Positions 1 through 7,348 of a stretch of 34,213 nucleotides of DNA are shown piece by piece. The notes under the pieces were generated by a model that was not told the origin of the DNA, did no database searches, and saw only the letters and a list, made by a program, of their open reading frames with translations. Source of the stretch: a virus; IMG/VR virus record IMGVR_UViG_3300010883_000187, positions 1-34,213 of that record. One strand, written 5' to 3'. Position numbers and translations under genes: made by a program. Position 1 is the first letter of the stretch, and every line of letters begins with the position of its first letter.

Positions 1-1
1 A

Positions 2-1114
2 GGAGACTTAGAACTATATGATGTCAAAATTATTGACGAAGATATATACGAAGAACAAGAGTTTGTTAATGATGCTGACATACTTGACATTGAATTCATT
101 GAACTGGAAGATGAAGAATACATCGGACTTGTTGAAGAAGAAATTGAGGAAATAGATTTAGAACTTTATGAAATAGAATTGTTTCAAGATGATATTATAA
201 TTGATGAAGTAGATTGGATAAAGATTCGAATAGAAAACGATTTGTTTCCACCTACTGAAGAAGAAATAAAAGAAGATTTAATAGAGGTACAAGATGAGTT
301 GGTCGAAACATTACATGGAGATGACATTAAGAGAGAAGATGAACTTCAGGATGAAGAGGTTTTGGTTGAGCAAATACAGGAATTTGAAGAGAAAAATACG
401 ATCAAAGAAATTTTTGAAACGGAAGAAGTTATAGAACTTACTGAAAAGGAAGTAGCTATTGAAGTTGCAGAAATAGAAGAAGTTATTGTTATTGAGATAG
501 AGATAGCAACTAAAGAAGAGATAGAAGATTTTACTGAGGAGGAGTTAGTAGAGTATGAAGAAGCTAAAGAAAAAGCTATACAAGAATATGTCGAAGACCT
601 TACTGAAGAAGAAGTTGTTGAAGTCCTTGAAGAAGTAAATGATATTGGAGTACAGAATCTTTCAGAAGCATCAGAACAGGTTCAAGAGATTGTACAAGCC
701 GTTGTAGAAGAAGCTATCGCAGATGTGGAACAACTTACCACAGAACAAGTAAAAATTGTAGCTGAAGTATTACAGGTAAAGGCAGAGGATGTAGTATTAA
801 TAGCTGAGTCTATCAAAGATGATGTTATTGTAGCTGAAGCAGTAGAAGAGTATATAGAGAGAGCTGTAGAAAACGCTGATGTAGAGAATTACACCCTTGC
901 TGATGTTGTCACAGAAATATCTTATGAATCATTCATAGAAAATCCTATAGCGACCTTCGTAGATTTTAATAATTTAGGTGAAATAACCATTGCAAATATA
1001 AGTGATGATATGACTCAGGATCAGAAGGAAAAAGCACAAGAGGTTGTAGTGCCAGTTATTTTGACTAGAATAGTCAGTATGGCAGCTTTCGCATTTAGGA
1101 GAGGTAATGTTTAA
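2..1114 (+). CDS. Glu-rich acidic protein, C-terminal part
   Basis: The frame is open from the first bases of the window, so the true start lies upstream and 370 residues are visible. The product is extremely acidic: Glu and Asp dominate the first two thirds, mixed with Ile and Val in a loosely periodic pattern such as EEEVVEVLEEV, which looks like amphipathic helix or coiled coil. The last 90 residues are less charged and end in a short basic stretch (AFRRGNV). No family is recognised. It precedes and overlaps the first membrane protein of the lysis-like cassette by 8 nt, so it is probably co-transcribed with it. It could be a virion appendage component or a charged packing protein; the function is unknown. 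Confidence 0.8.
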   Translation, partial: GDLELYDVKIIDEDIYEEQEFVNDADILDIEFIELEDEEYIGLVEEEIEEIDLELYEIELFQDDIIIDEVDWIKIRIENDLFPPTEEEIKEDLIEVQDELVETLHGDDIKREDELQDEEVLVEQIQEFEEKNTIKEIFETEEVIELTEKEVAIEVAEIEEVIVIEIEIATKEEIEDFTEEELVEYEEAKEKAIQEYVEDLTEEEVVEVLEEVNDIGVQNLSEASEQVQEIVQAVVEEAIADVEQLTTEQVKIVAEVLQVKAEDVVLIAESIKDDVIVAEAVEEYIERAVENADVENYTLADVVTEISYESFIENPIATFVDFNNLGEITIANISDDMTQDQKEKAQEVVVPVILTRIVSMAAFAFRRGNV

Positions 1115-1295
1115 AAAACTATTAAAATGGTTTATTTCAGCATTAAAAGAAACATTAAACCTTAGTTGGACTTTGGTTGGATTAGTGATTGCAACCTTGA
1201 CTTTGACTGGAAGTGCCCAACAAGTCACAGGGTTGGCAACCATTATTACTTTAATAGTTTGGTTATTAACTTTGGGATTTAGAAATGGTAAATAA
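1107..1295 (+). CDS. Small two-helix membrane protein, holin-like
   Basis: A 62-aa protein with a basic N-terminus (MFKKLLKW) and two hydrophobic segments, about residues 21-37 and 42-58, separated by a short polar turn, ending in a basic tail. This matches the general plan of class II holins, but no specific family is recognised. The ATG follows AGGAGAGGT at good spacing and overlaps the upstream gene by 8 nt. It sits just before a DUF5675-like gene and a second holin-like gene, which supports a lysis role. It could equally be an antiholin or an unrelated inner-membrane protein. Confidence 0.7.
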   Translation: MFKKLLKWFISALKETLNLSWTLVGLVIATLTLTGSAQQVTGLATIITLIVWLLTLGFRNGK

Positions 1296-1359
1296 ATGTA
1301 CATGCGAAATACTTTGTTGCGGATGTGTGGATCATTGTTCAACGAGGAAAGGTAAATAA
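1285..1359 (+). CDS. Cys-rich micropeptide (24 aa)
   Basis: A 24-residue frame with six cysteines and one histidine, arranged CTC, LCCGC, then HC. Its ATG lies inside the end of the membrane protein gene and its TAA shares one base with the ATG of the next gene (TAATG). This is the spacing expected of a translationally coupled gene and it fills the gap between the two neighbours. The Shine-Dalgarno match (TTGGGA) is weak. The cysteine pattern suggests metal binding or disulphides. A 19-aa frame in another phase overlaps it, so the coding call is moderate. Confidence 0.45.
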   Translation: MVNKCTCEILCCGCVDHCSTRKGK

Positions 1360-1934
1360 TGAAATTACAAGTTGTTAGAACTCAGCTAGGAAAAGATGCT
1401 ACAAATGGTCTTTTGTTTATTGATGGTATTTTTGAATGTTTTACATTAGAAGATCAGTATCAAGAAACAAAAGTTATGCACGAAACTTGCATACCTGAAG
1501 GTGAGTACGATATAAAGTTTAGAAAAGTTGGAGGATTTCACTCTAAGTATACTGCTAAATATAAAAATGCACACTATGGAATGCTCTGGCTACAAGATGT
1601 ACCAGGATTTCAATATATCCTGATTCATACGGGTAATACAGATGATCACACATCTGGATGTTTGATAGTTGGAGAGACACAACAAGATTTAGATGCAAAC
1701 TTTAATGGTATGGTCGGCAGTAGTGCCGTAGCGTACAAAAAACTCTATGCAAAAGTAGCTGAAGTTTTACTTCAAGGTAAAAAAGTCACAATAGAATACA
1801 GCAAGATTAATTTAGATGGAGAAACAGATAGCACATATTTTGATGAGTATAAAGATATTATGGACAAATTACAGGAGGTTAACGGAAACGTTATTAAAAC
1901 CAATGCTATGATTAAAGGTAGATTAATAACATAG
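1359..1934 (+). CDS. DUF5675-like protein, probable wall-active lysis enzyme
   Basis: A 191-aa protein. Residues 1-140 carry the DUF5675 pattern: FTLE (28-31), CIPEGEY (44-50), ILIHTGN (87-93), then H97 followed by TSGC101 and a VG turn. The His and Cys placement recalls L,D-transpeptidase (YkuD-like) active sites, and DUF5675 proteins occur widely in phages, often near lysis genes. A peptidoglycan-directed role is therefore likely but inferred. The last 50 residues are a charged extension not needed for the domain. The start is supported by GAGGAAAGG 7-8 nt upstream and coupling to the preceding micropeptide. No other endolysin is visible in this cassette. Confidence 0.75.
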   Translation: MKLQVVRTQLGKDATNGLLFIDGIFECFTLEDQYQETKVMHETCIPEGEYDIKFRKVGGFHSKYTAKYKNAHYGMLWLQDVPGFQYILIHTGNTDDHTSGCLIVGETQQDLDANFNGMVGSSAVAYKKLYAKVAEVLLQGKKVTIEYSKINLDGETDSTYFDEYKDIMDKLQEVNGNVIKTNAMIKGRLIT

Positions 1935-1943
1935 GAGTTATAA

Positions 1944-2138
1944 ATGAATGACGAACTTAAAGACATGCTTGAAAGAGCAACTTGGACTTTTGTTGAAGCC
2001 TTTATTGGTGCGTTAACAGTCGCTCCTCTAGTTGGTGTAGATGCTGGAATTCTTCAGTTAGCTGCATTAGCTGGTGGTGGTGCTGCTTTAGCAGTAGTTA
2101 AAACCTACGCTAAAAAGCAGGTGACTAAGAATGCCTAA
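1944..2138 (+). CDS. r1t-like phage holin
   Basis: A 64-aa protein: a polar N-terminus with the motif ERATWTFVEAF (10-20), two hydrophobic helices (about 15-31 and 35-52, the second rich in Ala and Gly), and a basic C-terminus (KTYAKKQ). The WTF-x-EA start, GV-D turn between helices and length match the r1t family of phage holins, which form inner-membrane lesions that release or activate endolysins. It lies 9 nt after the DUF5675-like gene, with AGGAG upstream of the ATG. As two holin-like genes flank that enzyme, one may act as antiholin. Confidence 0.8.
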   Translation: MNDELKDMLERATWTFVEAFIGALTVAPLVGVDAGILQLAALAGGGAALAVVKTYAKKQVTKNA

Positions 2139-2196
2139 ATATGGTTCAAAAAAGTTAAAGAAAAAAGCTAAAACCGGTGGCTTTAAAAAGAAATAA
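2131..2196 (+). CDS. Lys-rich micropeptide (21 aa)
   Basis: A frame of 21 codons starting MPKYGSKK and ending GGFKKK; about half the residues are lysine. It overlaps the end of the holin gene by 8 nt, the same overlap length used by several other gene pairs here, and has CAGGTG upstream of its ATG. It ends just before the terminator. Such a peptide could bind nucleic acid or membrane. The short length makes chance coding possible. Confidence 0.4.
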   Translation: MPKYGSKKLKKKAKTGGFKKK

Positions 2197-2197
2197 A

Positions 2198-2235
2198 AAA
2201 AGAATCCTGAGCTATTGCTAGTCCAGGATTCTTTT
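2198..2235. terminator. Bidirectional intrinsic terminator
   Basis: A perfect 12-bp inverted repeat, AAAAGAATCCTG and CAGGATTCTTTT, with a 14-nt loop. The A-run on one side and T-run on the other make it a terminator in both directions. It lies between the convergent lysis-like cassette (ends 2196, plus) and the DNA-metabolism operon (ends 2282, minus). Confidence 0.85.
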
Positions 2236-2239
2236 ACGT

Positions 2240-2263
2240 ACATAACAACGAGAGTAGTTATGT
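2240..2263. other. Second small hairpin between convergent genes
   Basis: ACATAAC and GTTATGT form a 7-bp perfect stem with a 10-nt loop just beyond the terminator. There is no T-run on either side. It may stabilise a 3' end or be incidental. Confidence 0.35.
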
Positions 2264-2281
2264 TAAGTGTATTATATTGTA

Positions 2282-2686
2282 TTAAAAAGGAATGTCGTCC
2301 TTATTTTCTACTTTAGTCTTACCTACTGTCGGGAAGGTTTTCATAATATTTAAGTATTCACTATCTTCTTCTTTATCTAACTCAACACCAATGTAAGCAC
2401 CAATGTATTCATCAGGGTCAAAAGATATGTCGCCTTCAGATACATCTATCTTTAAAGCTTTCATTACCTCAATCATTTTCCATTTGGAATTCTTAGTAAA
2501 CATTGTCCACATTTTAAATGTGACACCTTTTACTTCAATTTCCCAAACCCAACCTTCATTGTCAGATGCACTTAAGTGATCTTTCACAGAAATAATTTTA
2601 CCCTCGTAATCTCCTGCTTCTAGATCGAACTTAGCTGCGCCTTTCAGGTCTTCTTCAGCTATTCTTATTTTTTTGGCTTCCACCAT
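2282..2686 (-). CDS. SSB-like single-stranded DNA-binding protein
   Basis: A 134-aa protein ending in the acidic tail KDDIPF. That terminal DDIPF is the hallmark of bacterial and phage SSB C-termini, which recruit replication and repair partners. The body (YEGKIISVKDH, then alternating strands with WVWEIEV) fits a small OB-like beta fold, but I cannot place it in a named family with certainty. I chose the start MVEAKK because GGAGGTTAAAA lies directly before it; an in-frame upstream ATG has no such site. It overlaps the annealing-protein gene upstream, and that context supports a role in recombination or replication. Confidence 0.7.
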   Translation of the reverse strand: MVEAKKIRIAEEDLKGAAKFDLEAGDYEGKIISVKDHLSASDNEGWVWEIEVKGVTFKMWTMFTKNSKWKMIEVMKALKIDVSEGDISFDPDEYIGAYIGVELDKEEDSEYLNIMKTFPTVGKTKVENKDDIPF

Positions 2687-3116
2687 TTTTAACCTCCAAT
2701 TGGTTATAAAGAAAGTAATCATCTTGTGCCCATAGGTGTAAACCTAAACCTACTCTCATAGCACAACGCTTATGAGCATCAGATATAGCAAGTTTAAGTC
2801 TCTCGCCATTGTTCATTCTTTCTCCTGTTTTTTTATTTGTTAATTTGTATGGTTTATCAACTGAGCCGCTTTCTTCAATTACTACTTCTTTATCATCGAT
2901 AGTAAGTGTTAAACGTAAAACAACACCAGTCAATGTATGACCATACTCTTTATGTTCATCATAGATTTCTCGTACGACAGTTTGTCCGTAAGGACCGCAA
3001 TGCAACAACAATCTTTGAGTGACTGCACTATGCTCTACATAGTCGCCAAACTTTCCTGGAGCAGCATCTTTAATTAAACCAGCAAATGGTTTAGCTAAAT
3101 TTTTAAGATCTAACAT
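2655..3116 (-). CDS. Rad52/Sak-like single-strand annealing protein, putative
   Basis: A 153-aa protein. A central beta segment (TGVVLRLTLTIDDKEVVIEE) leads to an acidic-glycine turn, then a helix with SDAHKRCAMRVGLGLHLW near the C-terminus. This arrangement, especially DA-x-KR-x-A-x-R-x-GLG, resembles the core of Rad52/Sak-type annealing proteins, which pair complementary single strands during phage recombination. The match is by motif only. The start at MLDLKN follows GAAGGTGAAAGAT; a GTG 9 nt upstream is an alternative. It sits between an unknown gene and the SSB-like gene, a common neighbourhood for annealing proteins. Confidence 0.55.
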   Translation of the reverse strand: MLDLKNLAKPFAGLIKDAAPGKFGDYVEHSAVTQRLLLHCGPYGQTVVREIYDEHKEYGHTLTGVVLRLTLTIDDKEVVIEESGSVDKPYKLTNKKTGERMNNGERLKLAISDAHKRCAMRVGLGLHLWAQDDYFLYNQLEVKNGGSQKNKNS

Positions 3117-3657
3117 ATCTTTCACCTTCTTCCATACTTGTAGCCCAATTAGGAGCAGCTGAAGTATTACAATTTATTATTTGTAAACTGTCAGTTTCTG
3201 CAAAATTACGCTCTAAAAAAGTATCTCGTATAACTTCAGTTCTACGACCTCTTTTTGCAGCTATTGCATCTAAAGCTCTTAACTTAGGAACAAAATTTGG
3301 ACCAACAATTGCACACAATGTCTGCACTTGTTCATCTGTAATGTCTTCTAACAACCACTTAAAAAAATTAGGTAGTGTTGGAACTTTATACTTGTATGAT
3401 TTAGAAGTATGAAAAACCGTATCTCCTAATTTATAAGAGCCTTTTTCTGAAACATCTTTACTAATAAAAACGTCAGCGTAGCTCTTAACTTTCTTTGTAG
3501 CATCTTGTGCACTTGATATAGGTAGTCTTGCAACTACTAAGTCTTCTAAAGGAGCAGAACTAATAAATTCTCCTACTTCAGTATTTTCCATATCATCTGC
3601 ATAAATAACTTCTTTAGATAAATCTAAAGCTTCAGCTACTGATTTTATATTTTCCAT
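3103..3657 (-). CDS. Unknown protein of the recombination operon
   Basis: A 184-aa soluble protein with no signal or membrane segment and no family I recognise. It has an acidic first third, a middle with KSYADVFISKDV and KSYKYKVPTLPNFFKWLL, and a basic helix-like stretch (LRALDAIAAKRGRRTEVIRDTFLERNF). The start follows a strong GGAGGGAAT. It overlaps the annealing-protein gene downstream and follows the phosphoesterase gene, so a supporting role in recombination or replication is plausible but inferred from position only. Confidence 0.65.
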   Translation of the reverse strand: MENIKSVAEALDLSKEVIYADDMENTEVGEFISSAPLEDLVVARLPISSAQDATKKVKSYADVFISKDVSEKGSYKLGDTVFHTSKSYKYKVPTLPNFFKWLLEDITDEQVQTLCAIVGPNFVPKLRALDAIAAKRGRRTEVIRDTFLERNFAETDSLQIINCNTSAAPNWATSMEEGERYVRS

Positions 3658-3699
3658 ATTCCCTCCAAAACCACTATATATAGGGTCAGTTTATAAATT

Positions 3700-4875
3700 C
3701 TATAAAATTGATAAATTATCCCAACCTTTTTTGTTGACAGTAAATGATAAAACACCAGGGTGAGACCAATTACCTGTCCTAGCAGTAAAATCAATACTTT
3801 TATCTAAACTTGGTGACTGAAACCAAGTTCTGTTTCCCTGCATTTTACTTCTAAAATGGTGATAGTGACCTGTTATTAAAATCTGAGCGTCTTTTGCAGG
3901 TAAAAACCCATACATCTGACCTTTCCACCAATTTTCAATCTTAGATTCTGCGTTACCACCACCACCAGTCATATGACCATGAGTCCAAGCACAGGGTATA
4001 TTTTTTATGGTTATAATCTGATGATACCCATCAGGTATTTCTACTGTTACTGACTTGTACCTTTTTTTATTAGCAGACATAATTTCATCACATATTTGTA
4101 AGTGCATTGTATCTGAGTTATCTAAACGACTTGTAACGACTTTACCTTTATTATTTCTAGTCATTTCTCCATGATTTCCAGGCGCACCTGCTAATACAAT
4201 TTTATCTGCAAGTGGTAAAAAAGTATCTATAGTTTTCATTATCATACTTCTTGCTAGTGCATATTGTTCAATCAGTGACAGAGAAACATTAAAGGCTTGA
4301 GAATCGTAGAAATTTTGACAATTTTCTGTAAGGTCACCTAATCCTATAATATAAATTTCATCTATCTGTACACCAATTTTACGCAAATCTTTTATCCTCT
4401 GTACTCCATCTTGTAAAGCAACATCGTATCTGTTTATAGTATTAGTAACTCCGTAATCGTCTTTTCCGAGTTGCCAATCTGCCATAAAAAAAAGGAAGGC
4501 TGTGTCTCCTCCCTTGTAAACCTTCTTAACAGGTGGTTTTTTATACGCTTTCTTGAAAAGTTCTTGAAAAAATAGATCATGTCCTGGACTTTTTTCTCGC
4601 ACAACGCCTTTAAACGCGTAAAATGTCTCAACAATGCCTCCTTTTAGTTGTGTATTCCACGAAGATGCCTTTACAGTGCCTATAATTTCGTATTTGTTTG
4701 GGTCAAAACCCCACTCTTTTAGTATCTCATCAAATTGATTTTCGTAATTTGGGTCTGTTCCAACGTGTGTGATTTCGCCTTTACCAGTTATTTTGTCAAT
4801 TTCTATACCAGGTTGCCACCCAGTCTTATAGAAATTATTGCCTAACTGTTTAGATGTGTATTTCTTTTTTGGCAT
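3700..4875 (-). CDS. Calcineurin-like (Mre11/SbcD-type) metallophosphoesterase
   Basis: A 391-aa protein with a full set of calcineurin-like metal-binding motifs: ADWQLGK (132-138, replacing the usual D-x-H), GLGDLTEN (178-185), GNHGE (233-237), THGH (298-301) and GHYHH (336-340). Residues 45-100 form a separate N-terminal module (EWGFDPNKYEIIGTV) seen in phage proteins of this type. Members act as nucleases or phosphodiesterases. Beside an annealing protein and an SSB, an Mre11/SbcD-like exonuclease role is likely. The second residue of the first metal motif is W-Q rather than x-H, which is also found in some phage members. The start follows GGAGGTATC. Confidence 0.8.
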   Translation of the reverse strand: MPKKKYTSKQLGNNFYKTGWQPGIEIDKITGKGEITHVGTDPNYENQFDEILKEWGFDPNKYEIIGTVKASSWNTQLKGGIVETFYAFKGVVREKSPGHDLFFQELFKKAYKKPPVKKVYKGGDTAFLFFMADWQLGKDDYGVTNTINRYDVALQDGVQRIKDLRKIGVQIDEIYIIGLGDLTENCQNFYDSQAFNVSLSLIEQYALARSMIMKTIDTFLPLADKIVLAGAPGNHGEMTRNNKGKVVTSRLDNSDTMHLQICDEIMSANKKRYKSVTVEIPDGYHQIITIKNIPCAWTHGHMTGGGGNAESKIENWWKGQMYGFLPAKDAQILITGHYHHFRSKMQGNRTWFQSPSLDKSIDFTARTGNWSHPGVLSFTVNKKGWDNLSIL

Positions 4876-4889
4876 GATACCTCCAGTAT

Positions 4890-5243
4890 TTAATCGTCTA
4901 GGTTAAATCCTTCGAACATTTTTTCTATTTCATACTTTAGTTCAGCTTCTGCTTTACTGGTAGGATACCTTCCTGGATAATTTACTGAGTTCTTTTGAAT
5001 TATCTGTTCTGTAATGTATAATGCACTATTTATAGTAGACATTAAGAAATCAGAATCCATAGTTTCTCTAATTTGTATGTACAATCCACAAATGACCATG
5101 AGCACATCTTCTGCATTAACCCCTTCTTCAAATTTTTCTACTGTTTTTTTATAATTGTTTAAAATTTCTGTTGCAAATGGTGTAATTTCGAAAGGATTAA
5201 AATCTTCATCGCCTTGAAAAAATGATTCGTTTATATCTGACAT
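4890..5243 (-). CDS. Small acidic unknown protein, first of the recombination operon
   Basis: A 117-aa, mainly helical, acidic protein (starts MSDINESFFQGDEDF, ends EGFNLDD). No family is recognised. It leads the leftward DNA-metabolism operon, 14 nt before the phosphoesterase gene. No Shine-Dalgarno precedes the ATG. Instead TATCCT lies 6 nt before it, which would fit a -10 box with a leaderless or nearly leaderless message, though no good -35 is seen. Confidence 0.65.
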   Translation of the reverse strand: MSDINESFFQGDEDFNPFEITPFATEILNNYKKTVEKFEEGVNAEDVLMVICGLYIQIRETMDSDFLMSTINSALYITEQIIQKNSVNYPGRYPTSKAEAELKYEIEKMFEGFNLDD

Positions 5244-5258
5244 ATTGATAGGATAGCA

Positions 5259-5270
5259 TAACTTAAGTTA
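5259..5270. promoter_or_regulatory. 12-bp palindrome between divergent operons
   Basis: TAACTTAAGTTA is a perfect 12-bp palindrome in the 37-bp gap between the divergent recombination operon and the primase gene. It is well placed to bind a dimeric regulator controlling both directions. It also lies just upstream of the primase ribosome binding site (TTGGAGG). Confidence 0.4.
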
Positions 5271-5280
5271 TTGGAGGATA

Positions 5281-6153
5281 ATGAATAATAGTTTGAAAGA
5301 ATCGCTTGACATAATGTGTACTGTTTGGGCTAACAATGGAGGTGGCTTTGCTTACCTATCAGAAAATAATGGTCAGTGGAAAGATCACAAAATAAATTGG
5401 GCAAACTATCTTAAACTAAAAACATTTGTTTACAACCAAAATTCAAAATCAGACATCTATTGGACACCACTTTGTTTTGAGGATAACAATTCTAGAAAAG
5501 CTGTCAATGTTAAAAAAGAGCAAGGGTGTCTTTTCGTTGATGTGGATGAATTAAACGTGGAATGGAAAGGTGGAATAAAATTAGCACCAGAGCCATCAAT
5601 AGTTTGGACTACAAGTAAGACAAGATGGCAGGGAATTTGGTTGCTTGATGATTTGATTACTCTAAAAGAGCAGCAAGATATGAACAGAAGGTTGGTGTAT
5701 CACATCGATGCAGACAAAGGTGCTTGGGACGCTGCAAGAGTACTAAGAGTTCCTGGATCAATTAATGCTAAAAGAAATGGTGTGGTTGGCAAGATAAAGA
5801 AAATGGATCCTGAATGTTATTATACTTTGGATGATTTTGACGCAATACCTAATGTTGCAGACACAACAATACTCGACAAAAAATTACCTGAAAAATTGTC
5901 GGAATTTAAAGTTAGTGAATTACCTTTAGAAGTACAGTACTGGGTAACTATGACACCTGAGGAATACAGAAGTCACAACGATATAGATAGAAGTGAATTA
6001 ATTTATAAGTTGTCTATTAAATTAATTAAAAATAAATTTTCGGTTGAAGATACATTTTCTATATTGCAGGGTACACAATTTAATAAATTTAAGAACAGAC
6101 CTGAAACATTAATAAAAGAAATACAAAAAGCAGAATTAGTCGCCAACAGATAG
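5281..6153 (+). CDS. AEP-type DNA primase (RepB/Prim-Pol-like)
   Basis: A 290-aa protein with the archaeo-eukaryotic primase core: a strand and turn IYWTPLCF (59-66), the DxD metal site LFVDVDE (84-90), the second motif WTTSKTRWQGIWLLDD (109-124, a diverged S-x-G-x-H-x-Y strand), then ADKGAWDAARVLRVPGSINAKR (134-155), typical of RepB-like primases of plasmids and phages. It should make primers, possibly also extend them, at the replication origin. The C-terminal 90 residues resemble a helical primase C-terminal domain. The start follows TTGGAGGATA. It stands alone on the plus strand between two leftward operons; its likely helicase partner is the RepA-like gene at 11743. Confidence 0.8.
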   Translation: MNNSLKESLDIMCTVWANNGGGFAYLSENNGQWKDHKINWANYLKLKTFVYNQNSKSDIYWTPLCFEDNNSRKAVNVKKEQGCLFVDVDELNVEWKGGIKLAPEPSIVWTTSKTRWQGIWLLDDLITLKEQQDMNRRLVYHIDADKGAWDAARVLRVPGSINAKRNGVVGKIKKMDPECYYTLDDFDAIPNVADTTILDKKLPEKLSEFKVSELPLEVQYWVTMTPEEYRSHNDIDRSELIYKLSIKLIKNKFSVEDTFSILQGTQFNKFKNRPETLIKEIQKAELVANR

Positions 6154-6355
6154 CTACATTTCCTTACCCAGAGACTTTAAAGAAAGCTTTTTTTTATTAA
6201 AAAAAATATATTTATTTTATAAATACCTTGTAACACACAATTTAAAATAAATTAGGAAACACCACATTATCCTAATTACACTATATTATTATGTGTTACA
6301 AGCTACTTATAAAATATAGAGTGCTGAATTAACAACACTCTATACATATTATTAC
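6154..6355. other. AT-rich convergent intergenic region with nested inverted repeats
   Basis: No gene fits here. The region holds an A/T block (eight T, then eight A, near 6189-6206). An 11-bp inverted repeat, CTTGTAACACA (6227-6237) and TGTGTTACAAG (6292-6302), encloses a second 8-bp stem, AATTAGGA (6250-6257) and TCCTAATT (6270-6277). A third stem follows, TATAGAGTG and CACTCTATA. It separates the convergent primase and amidotransferase genes, so termination or mRNA 3' protection is the simplest role. Confidence 0.6.
6315..6346. terminator. Possible hairpin terminator between convergent genes
   Basis: TATAGAGTG and CACTCTATA make a 9-bp perfect stem with a 12-nt loop, placed about 10 nt before the end of the leftward amidotransferase gene. 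Neither side has a clean T-run, so it may be a 3'-stabilising stem rather than an intrinsic terminator. Coordinates are approximate to within a few bases. Confidence 0.4.
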
Positions 6356-7348
6356 TTATACTTTAACTTTACTTTTGATTAATGTAGGTAAACCATAACC
6401 AAATACATCCCAAGTTAATTTGTTAAGATCAGATACTGTCATATCATTTAGATTTTGAAATAATCCAAATGGCTCAGTAGCTTCAGATAACAAGTATTTT
6501 ATTTCATCATTTACAAATGGGCTAATGTCATAATTTTTACTTGTAGAGAATATATTTAGATTATCATTGTCAAATGTGTGCATAACTATTTGATTAGGCA
6601 CTTTATTTGCTTGCTCAACAATTTCATCAAAATCATCAAATAATGATGGATCATCGTTTGAACTACTAAGATAATCTGCTATGCTCCCATGTTGTTCAAT
6701 TATACTTACATAATCTGTACCACTATATACATAACCATCATCCCAATTGTAATCACAAGTTAGATTGTCATACGCGTAATTTGTAACTAGATTACGAGAT
6801 TTGTAACTACTATTTGAAAACCAAATACCATTTTCTGTTATACCTAAGTTTTCATTGATAATATAAGTATTTTTATTAAGTACTGGATTAGTAGTTTGAA
6901 ATACCATTTTATCTGTGTTAATAATCTCACCTATAAATTCTCTAACTTTTTTGCTACCTAAAAAGTTCGGTTGCATATTTTTGAGAAATACTTTATTAAA
7001 CATTCTAGTATCGCTCATAGCTACAGTAGGCTCAACACAAGTTAATACACCATTATGTGCAAACACCGTATTATCGTCAACTTTGAACGGATGACAATTT
7101 TCAATGTCTGTATTACCTGATGTTGCAATACGACAATGTATTAATATGTCGCTAGTTTTACTATGTTCTTTTTGTATATTCATAACATTTGATATGAATT
7201 CACTACTTATCATAGTTTTATATATTTCTATCTCATCATCTTTGATGTATGATACACCAAATCCATGAGAGTTATTGTTAGTCATATTTTTTAGTGTTGA
7301 TTCGTTTATTACACCAACACCTTTTGGGATATTTGCTATTATACACAT
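6356..7348 (-). CDS. Class II glutamine amidotransferase
   Basis: A 330-aa protein of the N-terminal-nucleophile amidotransferase fold. Cys2 directly after Met is the expected catalytic residue. Supporting motifs are NSHGFGVSY (26-34), HCRIATSG (71-78), CHPF (85-88), FAHNG (96-100) and SDTRMF (112-117). Such enzymes release ammonia from glutamine and pass it to a partner. The TAATG overlap with the amidoligase gene strongly suggests the two act together, with this protein supplying ammonia or trimming a gamma-glutamyl bond. Residues 190-330 are an acidic C-terminal region I do not recognise. It is the last gene of the leftward operon. Confidence 0.85.
   Translation of the reverse strand: MCIIANIPKGVGVINESTLKNMTNNNSHGFGVSYIKDDEIEIYKTMISSEFISNVMNIQKEHSKTSDILIHCRIATSGNTDIENCHPFKVDDNTVFAHNGVLTCVEPTVAMSDTRMFNKVFLKNMQPNFLGSKKVREFIGEIINTDKMVFQTTNPVLNKNTYIINENLGITENGIWFSNSSYKSRNLVTNYAYDNLTCDYNWDDGYVYSGTDYVSIIEQHGSIADYLSSSNDDPSLFDDFDEIVEQANKVPNQIVMHTFDNDNLNIFSTSKNYDISPFVNDEIKYLLSEATEPFGLFQNLNDMTVSDLNKLTWDVFGYGLPTLIKSKVKV

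Noticed and set aside
974-1342. 122-aa minus-strand frame
   Set aside because: It is antisense to the membrane protein and acidic protein genes, which have good starts and overlaps.
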